A program made the translations under genes and the position numbers. Below, one piece after another: positions 10,201-17,422 of a stretch of DNA of 23,851 nucleotides (positions are counted from its first letter, which is position 1; each line of letters starts with the position of its first letter). The notes under the pieces were generated by a model, which saw only the letters and a list, made by a program, of their open reading frames with translations, had not been told where the DNA came from and did no database searches. The stretch is from positions 1,884,511 to 1,908,361 of the forward strand of contig KQ482042.1 of assembly GCA_001430745.1 (NCBI GenBank), in the 5' to 3' direction. Origin of the DNA: Auxenochlorella pyrenoidosa (lineage: Eukaryota > Chlorophyta > Trebouxiophyceae > Chlorellales > Chlorellaceae).

Positions 10201-13200
10201 TGCAGGAAGCTGCCGTCGTGCTGCCGCATGCGCTTCTGCACCACCTCCATGCAGGCCTGCACCGCAGCCAGCCCGCTGCGCGCCGCGCCCGGCCCCGTGC
10301 GAGGCGCAGGCTCCAGCAGGTGCGGGAAGCCGAGGAACAGGACGGTGCCCACGCTGCAACACGCCGGCAGCAGCGGGCAAACACGCTCAGGAAGACGCAT
10401 CTGAAAGGCACGGAGCTCCTTGAGTCCTCGACACCGCGGCGAGCTGCCCGCCGCCTTGCACAGTCTTGTCCAAGCTGTGCGTTGCCCTGGCATCCTTACC
10501 GCAGCTCGTTCACATAGTCGATGTGGCCCGCCTCCACCCGGACTCGCACATTCTCCAGCAGGTGCATGCGCAGCAGCTGCAGGGAACAGGCAGCGACGCG
10601 CATCTCACAAGCTTGAGCCGAGTCAAACATGCTGAACTTGCACCCCGGGCCAACAGGGGAGGCCAACAGCAGGAGAGTGGAAGCGGATACTGCAGCAGGT
10701 GTATGCCTGCTCAAGTACACGACACGGCACCCTCAGCCTCACCTGCAGCGCGTGGCCCTGCGAGACCTCGGGCAGCTGCGCCAGCGCCGTCCGCTCCTTC
10801 TGCACCTGCTTGCCCGCCCGCTCCATTGAGCTGGTCTCCGCCTCCTGCTGCACCTGCGCATGCAGGGCGGCCATGCCGCGCCCAGTGAGGTTAACCACAG
10901 CAACCTGGCCAGAAAGTGAACAGAAGGCAGAGAGGATGCGAGTCTGCTTGAAAAAACACAGCGCTAGCAGACACCCAACACCTGACATGAACCTGCTGCC
11001 GGTACCCGGCACACCTCGGGTGGCAGCTGGTAGGGTTCCAGCAGCTGCACCAGGCGGGCGTTGCCGCCATCCAGCGGGTCTAGCAGGCAGGTGGCCCCCA
11101 CCATGGCCACCACCTCGGGCGACAGAACGGCCTCCCCTGCAGCAGGGAGGGGAGGGAGTGCGGGCGAGAGGTGTGCGGCGCGGCCAAGGGCGCACCAGAT
11201 GCGTTGCAGTTGCAGATGCAGTCGGCCGGGGGCTTGAGCACAGGTGAGGTGGCGGCAGCAGGGGATTCGCCTGGCAGGCTGCAAAGCACAGGCTCGCCTG
11301 ATATGGCGTGCTGCTCCGCCGCCTGCAGCTGCGCAATTGGCGGCCGCGGCTGCAGGCCCTGCTCCGGGTCAGCCTCAGCTGGCTGGGCCGGGTCTCCAAT
11401 GAAGAACTCCCACCGCTGCACAGCAGCAGGCAGGGGGCCACATCAATGCCCAACAAGCATGGCAGCGTTCGGGACTAGCCTGCTCAAGCAGTGGACATTA
11501 CACACAGCATAGCAGGCTCACCGGCACTCCCGTGGAGTCATCGGTGGACTCTAGGCTGCCCCCGATGTGGTATGCGCATGCCGTGCCTGCTGCTAGCACA
11601 ACCTTGAGCGACAGCTCTGCCCGCTGCATCACCGCCTGCACGTGCTGCTGGCTGTCGTGAGCAGGCAGCGCCCCAGAGGCGCTGCCCTGCGTGTCCAAGC
11701 CCCCGCTGCTCGCTGGCGCTACGTTGCCGGGCACAGCAGCAAAAGGGGAGGGGGCGCGCGCAGTGGCACCCGGCGATGGCGGCAGCGGCAGGCCCAAAGC
11801 CTCATGAGCCATTGCGCTTGGCAGGTGCACCCCGCTGATGGTGCCACCGCTGGCCGCAGGTGCAGGCAGGAACCAGCTGCCGGAAGAGCCACGCCCGTGG
11901 CGACTGGGGCGGCCAAACAGGCGTCTGCCAATGGATGGGCCCGTGCCCTGGCTGGTGCCGCTGGTGGGAAGGCCGAGCCCGCCTGAAGGGTGCAAATGTT
12001 CATGCATGCTCAAGCACAGACGTATGTTCCATTCCCAGTGTCTGACAGCATTAGTTCTGTTCCATTTTAACATACCATGCAGCAGACCCTCGCCCTCACG
12101 ATTGAGCATCCACGCCGGCCCCACTCACTGGACAACTCGGTCAGGCTGGCAGTGCCCGGAGCCATGGCGCACTCGCTCATCACGCTCACAGTCCTGCTCT
12201 GGCACTCTGCCGCTGCCATGCTGCCCTCATTGCCCCCGCCGCTGCTCACGGTGCGCCCCCGCAGCGGCAGCGCCGCTGCGCTCAGCACCCGCTGTAGCAT
12301 GGAAGGCCGCCGCTTCTTGGTGTGCTCATGGGCGGGCACGCTGCTGTTGGTTGGGGCGCATGCCTCGATGCTGCCCGACTCCTCTGCAGCTGCTGCTGCT
12401 TCCTGTCCTGCCGTTGCGCCTGCCACACCTCCCTCGGGTAGGCCAGGAAGCTTGCCGCTGCCAGAAGCAGCCGCAAACGCTTCTCCTGCCTGCACACTGG
12501 CCTCGGCCTCCCTGTACGACACCCCTGACACTAGCGCTGGCAGGTGGGTGCCCCGCGTGTGCCGCGCACCATGGAGCGCTGGCCCCTGGTCCACGACTGC
12601 CTGCGACCAGCCAACGGTGGCAGGGACTGCGCCTGCCCTGCACGAGTTGCCTGCAAGCAACAGGTCGCTGTGCTGAAAGGGTCAGCATGCAAGCGTAGCA
12701 GCGGCAGACAGGCGGCGGGCAGGCACGCGGTCAGTTCACTGCGCAACCACACCGTGCAGCATGCATCCCTGCTAGCCACCAGCACACACAGCCCACCTTT
12801 GCTGCCTGCCTCAGTGCCATCCTCCTGCACCTCTTCTAGCCTCCCCATCTCCTCCACTGCGATGTTGTGTAGCAGCGAGGACACTGATGGCGGGGCAGTA
12901 GAGGTGCGCAGCACCTGGGAGGCAGCGCCAGAGGCTGCATGCCTGCCTGTGCGCCGATTGAGGGTAGCAAAACTGCTGCCACTGCCTCTGAAGGGGCTGC
13001 CCATGTTGCCCACCGTGCCGCCATTGCTGTCAAGGGCACTTCCGCTGCCAACATCATGCGCTGGCTTGGCAGCAGGTGCGGAGGTGCGCTGGATGCGCTT
13101 GAAAAAGGCCTGCTGCTCCTCGAGCCGTGCCGCAGCAGCCTCTGCCGTGGCTGCTGCCGACGGCAGCTCCGGCGGCCGGGTGGTGCCCAGGGGGCCAGCC

Positions 13201-16200
13201 AGCACAACTAGCTCAGCTAGGGCCTGCTCATGCAAACGGCGCTCGCGCTGCAGGCGCCGCTGCTCCGCAGATGCTGCATCGTCGTCAATGCTGGGGCTGG
13301 CCGCGCCCTGCCCTGCATCCTGCTGCCCCTGCTGGCCTGCCAGCGCAGCATCTGCTGCCGCATCCACACTCGTCTGCCCAGAGCGCTGCCTGACATCATG
13401 GGTGGTCCGAGGGGAGGAGGCCCGGGACAGCCTGCTGAGCACAGCAGATGCCATGGCGCTGCTCTGCCGCAGCAGTGAGCGTGAGGGGCCGCGGGGCGAG
13501 CCCCCACCGCTGCTGGCACTGCCTTCACGGTGCAGGGCTGCTGAGCTGTCCGGCATCATGCTGGCATCAGGTGAGGAGTGGGTGCGCAGCAGCAGGTGTC
13601 CGCCAAAGAGGTCGCTATTGCTGCGGCTGGTCGCGCCTCCGCCGCTGGCAGCGCCCTCCGAGCTGCCGCCCTCAGCGGCAGTCGACAAGTGCATCTCGCT
13701 CTTGGTTCCGCGCTGGCCCCGTGGCAGCAGACGGCGTGGAGTTGCAACCTTGGCCGCAAGGCCAGCCGCCCCTGCGCCCGCACCCAGCACTGCAGCCGCC
13801 GCATGCACGCTGGTGCTGGCTGCAGCGCCGGTCACTCGCACGCCGCTGCCGGCAGCCTTGGCTGTCACCCGGGCGCCACTGCTGGCTGCAACCGCTGCAA
13901 CTCGTACCCCGCCACGAGCCACCTTAAAAGCAGCGCTGGCGCCACGGGATGCGAGCCGTGGCACCATGCCCTCCTGCAGTTCATGCAACAAGAGGAGTCA
14001 CACTGGACAACCGCTTGAGCTGCAGGCTGCCTGTGGCATCACTCTAGGCTGAAGCCACAACCAGGTAGCCAAACAAGTCGCCCAGGCAGCCCACACCATC
14101 CCTGACCAAACTCACAAGGCCGTCATGCTGCTCCGCCTGCTGGAGGCTGCCTGCAGGGGCAGGCTGGACGCTGCCCCTGCGCTCCACGGCAGGGATAGGA
14201 ACCACCTCCCCATTGGGCAGCATGCGCATGGCACCTGCAGGCCGCAAGACAAGAGGATGGGAGGCTGAGTGCCCCGGGGCTTGCTGCATGCAACAAGCAC
14301 AGAGACTGAATCAGGCAAGCACTGCAGAGCTGTCTGCTGCCTCACCAAAACTGTCGACCAGCTCTGCGCCACAGGTTACTGCCCGCAGCGTGGCAGCTGC
14401 CAGTCCGCCATCCTCCGAACCTGCTCCAGAGGCACGAGAAAGACGCATGGTAAGCAAGCTCGAATCCGAGACAACTTGGGCTCCTGGGAGCACCGGCTCA
14501 GCAGGCTGCACATCGGCGGATGCGGCGGCTGGCCACCGACTGCTGGCGGCGGCATGGTGCGCACCCTCAGCCTCCTCCGGGGTGGGCGGGAAGATGACAA
14601 TCATGCAGTCGCCCGCAAACTTCTCCACGTCGCCACCGTACAGCAGCAGCAGGTCAATGACCTGGCGACCCGGGCAGTGAGGGGGTGGCTTGCCATCAAG
14701 TTAGTGCGCGTGCCGATAGCCCTTGCATGGTGCACAACCACAGGAGCGGCAGTCCTCCATGCAACTTCACTTCCCGGCCCGACAATTCCTCCCTGTGCAG
14801 TGCCCTCACCTGGGTGAAGTAGCGATTCATGCAGCGGGTGAGGAGCTCCACGCCCACGCTGCCCTGCCCGCTGAGCGCCTCGGTGAGCGCAGTGAAGCCG
14901 CTCACGTCGGCAATCATAATGGCGGCTGCAAGCAGAGAAATATCCGAGGCCAGCTGATGTGCAGAGCGAGCAAGGCCAACAAATGAGCATACGAGGCTCT
15001 GCATGGCATGCCTTTGAGGGAGAAGATGAATAAGCAGCGTGGCAAGCTGTTGTGCATATGGGACCTCACCAGGAAAAGACTCCATGGAGGGCCGCATTGC
15101 ACGGCTGATGCTCAGCGGTGGCGCCGAGGCGCGGCACCTCAGCGCCTTGCCTATGCCGTTGTACACAGCGCTGCAGGCAGCGCACGGATACAGGGCAGGC
15201 AGGGTTGTGCTAAACAGAGCATGGGGCGCAGATACAACGCAAGAAGGCTCGACCACAAGTCACAGACAAAGAGGCATGTTTCGTCCTTAGGCACAGTGTG
15301 TTGGCCCAGGTCCAGCCCGTGCTTGCCCACCTGTCGCGACTCGCTGCAGGCCGCGCCTGCACCAGATACTGGCGCAGCAGGCGCGGCACAAAGGGCGCCA
15401 GCATGGGCCACATGCGTGCCGCGGCGCGCCAGCGGTACTCGACCTCCAGCTCCTGCGCCCGCTGCCTGCTGGCGGCGGCCGCGGCGGCGCTGGCCGCGGG
15501 TCCGCCGGCGTCATCGTAGGTCCAGGGCCGCGAGCCATCCAGGCGCACAGCGGGGGCGGCATCCTGCAGCAGCTCCAGCTGGTCGTGGGTGGTGGCCCGC
15601 AGCCGCTGCAGCCCCGACGGCTGGCCCTGCCCTGGGCCAGGAGCCTGCTGCCGCGGCGCCTGCCGCGCTTGCTTGTCAGCGGCGGTCGACTCCTCTGATG
15701 CGCTGCCACCAGCTGAGGCCTGATGGCTTGCGCCCTCAGCCCCTTGGCTGCCAGCAGTGGCTGGCTGTTGCGCCTGGGGCGGCAATGCGCCTGGGTGCAG
15801 CGCCTCGGGCGGCGGCTGGCCAGCCCTGCTGCTGCCTGCTGGTTGTGATGCAAAGCGGCTCTGCATGAGCCACTGCCACGTGGCACTGTCTTCTGTTCTC
15901 GTTGACTGCTGTGGAGCTGCTGCATGGCTGGCACCGGCACCTGGCAAGCACCCGGCTGCCTGCTGACCCTCGTGAGTCTGCGCCGCTTGCTGCTGCTGCT
16001 GCTGCCCCTGCTGCTGCTGGCCATTGCTGCCAGGATGCACAGAGGTAATGGAGGCTGGCATGGGCGTGCCCGCAGCAGAGCCCAGCCCACAGGGCAGGCT
16101 GGCGGGGGTGCCCGGCACAGAGGCATGTGCATGGAGCACCCCGCCGCGAGGGGCTGAGGTGCTACCCTCAAGCTGCTGCTGGGAGAGGTGCTGGGTGATG

Positions 16201-17057
16201 GCCATGCGCAGGTTGATGCCCTTTGGGGCTGTCACCACCGGCAGGTCGCCACCTGCCACAGGGTGGCCAGCAAGCGGCTGGGTACAGCTGGCCCTTTGGA
16301 CCATGGCAGCCACGCACAGTGGCGATCAAGTGCATTGTGCAATCCTCTGTGCCCAGAAGCAGCCACCCCGCACCAGCAGACCCAATGTCGAGCTCCCACA
16401 GCCCGTGCTGCGCCAAGTCCAGGCCAGGCAGGAGGACGCGACACTCCGAGGGCCCAGAGCCGGCCATGTGCAGCTGTAAAGGTGGGGCGTGGCAGCACAC
16501 CATTGATGCGTGTTGTTGCCAGGGATCGCAAAAATCGCAAAAGCAGCTTTCATAGATCTGACTCCAACACAGATGTGCGGGGCGACTGGCACAGCGCTCG
16601 TAACTGGCATGTCACTTGGGCAGCAGATGGAGCTATGCGACAGTTGTGCTGGCCATGTATCGCAACAGCCAGCACCCACCTGGCTCACGACGCTTTCCAG
16701 CGTGACGCTGGCTGCCGAGCTCTCTGACACAATACTGTGCCGCGGCCCTAGGCGAGGGATGCAGCGTTGCGAGCCTGCTGCCCTGCCAGCGTGTTCACTG
16801 CCATCCAAGCTGTGCAGCGAGGCAGCTGACGCCGGCCGACTGCCGCCAGCTGTTGTTCGGATAAGCGGCGGCGAGGGCGCCCTTGCTGGCCCTACGCTGC
16901 AACCTCCCAGGCCATTGGACTCGGATTGCTGAGGCATGGCGAATGGGCTGGGTGGCGGCCCCGGTGTGGCTCCTCGGCTGACAGGCGGCAGCACCGGCGG
17001 CGGGCTTGGGGCCGCCTCTCCGCGGGCCTCTTGTGCCGCCATGAGGGAGCCAACCAT
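513..17057 (-). CDS. Giant soluble-adenylyl-cyclase-like protein (class III cyclase C1 + C2, STAND-type ATPase, TPR-like region), 45 exons
   Basis: Predicted to convert ATP to cAMP in the cytosol or an organelle; no signal peptide or membrane helix is evident. I assembled 45 exons (listed in the block entries below) with compatible phases throughout: 9,864 nt, about 3,287 aa against about 1,600 for animal sAC. Order: extension 1-520; C1 521-1504, interrupted by about 720 low-complexity residues; C2 1585-1770; linker with nine Gln; ATPase 1896-2500; helical repeats to about 2750; Ala/Gln/Ser-rich tail. Key residues (approximate): metal Asp527 and Asp577, base-contacting Lys573 and Thr1704, catalytic Asn1711 and Arg1715, Walker A 1924-1931, Walker B with EDLHHFD near 2291. 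ATG at 17057 is the first in frame after a stop at 17109-17111; ATG at 17042 is an alternative. Four junctions are less sure: the GC donors of exons 11, 31 and 36, and the donor of exon 23. The family is certain; exact ends of a few exons are not. Confidence 0.88.
4438..8501 (-). other. Cyclase exons 21-36: STAND-type (AAA-16-like) ATPase module
   Basis: Exons: 8501-8369, 8232-8163, 8036-7941, 7793-7697, 7588-7533, 7356-7271, 7108-7038, 6911-6812, 6685-6289, 6072-5994, 5803-5704, 5604-5502, 5332-5249, 5088-4946, 4801-4704, 4526-4438. It opens with GRDGELIAI and Walker A GDAGMGKS. Exon 23 has YPWRRVLREMF. Walker B spans exons 30-31 (PLVLVLEDLHHFD), followed by SVLFVVTYR. Winged-helix-side motifs follow: SNGLPSYLEQLV, then DRVDRLKPDEQLTLKVASVL. 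Exon 29 inserts a coiled-coil-like Gln/Glu/Ala stretch and Ser/Gly-rich sequence before Walker B. Exons 31 and 36 end at GC donors (CAG|GCAAGC). The exon 23 end is ambiguous: 7941 or 7932 both keep phase. Confidence 0.85.
8774..8800 (-). repeat. Polyglutamine-coding CAG tract in the C2-ATPase linker
   Basis: Eight CAG and one CAA codon on the minus strand encode nine Gln in a row after VTH and before GEA, within cyclase exon 20. A second pair of Gln runs (six and four, split by Gly) lies at 15987-16019 in exon 3. Such tracts are common in algal proteins with disordered linkers and are prone to length change. Confidence 0.85.
9491..9509 (-). other. 19-nt micro-exon (cyclase exon 18)
   Basis: Bounded by TTGCAG on the 5' side and GTATGC on the 3' side, these 19 nt supply most of GNAINLS, the most conserved C2 motif. 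The preceding exon leaves one base and the following exon starts with one base, so the phases close exactly. Without it the catalytic Asn would be lost, so it must be spliced in for activity. Confidence 0.8.
10743..10904 (-). other. Cyclase exon 13: helical linker between C1 and C2
   Basis: Exon 13 (10904-10743) is 162 nt, phase 0 at both ends. It begins VAVVNLTGRGMAALHAQ and continues with charged, Gln/Glu-rich sequence likely to be an alpha helix joining the two cyclase halves. It starts after GGCCAG and ends CTGCAG|GTGAGG. Confidence 0.7.
11641..14234 (-). other. About 720-residue low-complexity insertion inside C1
   Basis: Between the C1 helix in exon 6 and the next core strand at the end of exon 10, all of exons 7-9 and most of exon 10 encode Ala/Ser/Gly/Pro-rich sequence. 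It contains an 11-residue repeat block, many Ser-rich basic segments and a KKRRPS motif (Ser near residue 1213). In sAC this junction is a short loop. A further short insertion of about 50 residues sits earlier, in exon 6. The frame stays open for nearly 1,180 nt in exon 8 and phases agree on both sides, so it is translated rather than a missed intron, though small introns inside low-complexity exons cannot be excluded. Confidence 0.7.
13743..13907 (-). repeat. Five degenerate 33-bp (11-residue) repeats in cyclase exon 8
   Basis: Starting near residue 727 the protein reads in 11-residue steps: VRVAAVAASSG, ARVTAKAAGSG, VRVTGAAASTS, VHAAAAVLGAG, AGAAGLAAKVA. The first three are clearly related, the last two weakly. 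Eleven-residue periodicity is typical of amphipathic helices that lie on lipid surfaces; that role is inference only. Confidence 0.55.
15070..17057 (-). other. Cyclase exons 1-4: N-terminal extension (residues 1-520)
   Basis: Exons: 17057-16680, 16473-16314, 16252-15331, 15170-15070. Exon 1 is Pro/Ser-rich and probably disordered. Exon 2 has a compact segment (RVLLPGLDLAQHGLWELDIG, then WLLLGTEDC) that looks folded but matches no domain I recognise. Exon 3 is long and low in complexity, with Gln runs, until its end, where an aromatic helical stretch leads to APFVPRLLRQYL. A similar FVP-R/L segment commonly precedes C1 in sAC-like cyclases and helps anchor the model. Exon 4 (SAVYNGIGKALRC to MESFP) joins directly to the first C1 strand. 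The exon 2 donor (GTGGCT at 16313) was chosen because it gives a continuous frame into GDLPVVTAPKGINLR. Confidence 0.75.
15987..16019 (-). repeat. Interrupted polyglutamine tract in cyclase exon 3
   Basis: CAG/CAA codons on the minus strand give four Gln, one Gly, then six Gln, inside the low-complexity part of the N-terminal extension. Confidence 0.8.
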
Positions 17058-17422
17058 CACCCCATGGCCCCCCGGTGCTCCAATAGCAGCGCTGTGTCTT
17101 GCGGCCTTTCAGACTCTGAGAAGAACGCCTTGCAGGCTTCGGCTGTAGCAACCGATCACGGCGCTGTTATGATCTGTCGAGCCCCCGAAATGTTTCTTTG
17201 CTCGCTGCTGAGCTGCCTCAGCATGTTGACAGCAGCTGAGCTCATTTCTCCTGCTGACGGCTGGTCTTCATTCCTGCGAGCCCAGTACACCACCACTTCG
17301 ATCCACTTCGATCCAACTGTGCCAGAAGCTCGGGTTGCCTGCTCCTTGCTGCTGAGACCCTCCTGGCACAGTGTTCCGCGCTCCCGCCCAGTGCATACGC
17401 ACCCGCAACCCTCTCAGCAGTC
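17058..17422. promoter_or_regulatory. Shared divergent promoter region of the cyclase gene and COX11
   Basis: The start codons at 17057 (-) and 17423 (+) are 365 bp apart with no convincing gene between them, so both promoters and 5' UTRs must lie here. No clear TATA box is seen. A perfect 10-bp tandem repeat, CCACTTCGAT twice, occupies 17293-17312 and is followed by a partial third copy (CCAACT); it is a possible factor-binding site. Confidence 0.6.

Larger units (their letters stand above)
8656..10576 (-). other. Cyclase exons 14-20: catalytic half C2
   Basis: Exons: 10576-10500, 10353-10200, 10024-9905, 9740-9647, 9509-9491, 9342-9261, 9121-8656. The C2 core starts at VGTVLFLGFPHLL, where the metal Asp positions of C1 are absent, as in C2 of sAC. 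It continues through DEKGFLAICAFGLPGRSHED, CGVTTGQLFCAMVGS, RRSEYTVFG (Thr1704, expected for adenine selection), GNAINLSARLM (Asn1711, Arg1715) and VKGRQTPVDIFEV. The rest of exon 20 is an Ala/Gly/Gln-rich linker. Exon 20 uses an AAG acceptor (GGTGAAG|GCG) instead of CAG; it is the only phase-compatible AG that keeps the conserved AHK-ARYQQLE-type join. Confidence 0.85.
11015..14925 (-). other. Cyclase exons 5-12: catalytic half C1 with a large insertion
   Basis: Exons: 14925-14810, 14661-14346, 14234-14116, 13973-12797, 12650-12129, 11982-11522, 11415-11298, 11136-11015. Exon 5 gives IMIADVSGFTALTEAL with the first metal Asp (527). Exon 6 gives GGDVEKFAGDCMIVIF with Lys573 and the second metal Asp (577), then the helix TLRAVTCGAELVDSFG. 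The fold resumes at the end of exon 10 (AELSLKVVLAAGTACAYHIG), exon 11 (RWEFFIGD, then AAEQHA) and exon 12 (GEAVLSPEVV). This order matches C1 of sAC. Exon 11 ends at a GC donor (TCAG|GCGAGC), which restores the conserved SGEAVLSPE join. Confidence 0.85.

Noticed and set aside
11298..11415. Exon 11 extended through ISGEPVL using a GT donor further on
   Set aside because: The resemblance to SGEAVL is tempting, but GT donors there do not match the phase of exon 12 and the conserved motif would be duplicated.
12544..14052. Long plus-strand open frame (502 codons) opposite cyclase exons 8-9
   Set aside because: It is antisense to a GC-rich low-complexity exon, where stop codons are rare in all frames. 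Its composition (Ala/Ser/Arg/Cys-rich) is the mirror of the real frame and it has no domain.
8656..14925. Guanylyl rather than adenylyl cyclase
   Set aside because: The base-contacting positions read Lys (before FAGD) and Thr (EYTVFG), not Glu and Cys, and the ATPase fusion is the sAC type.
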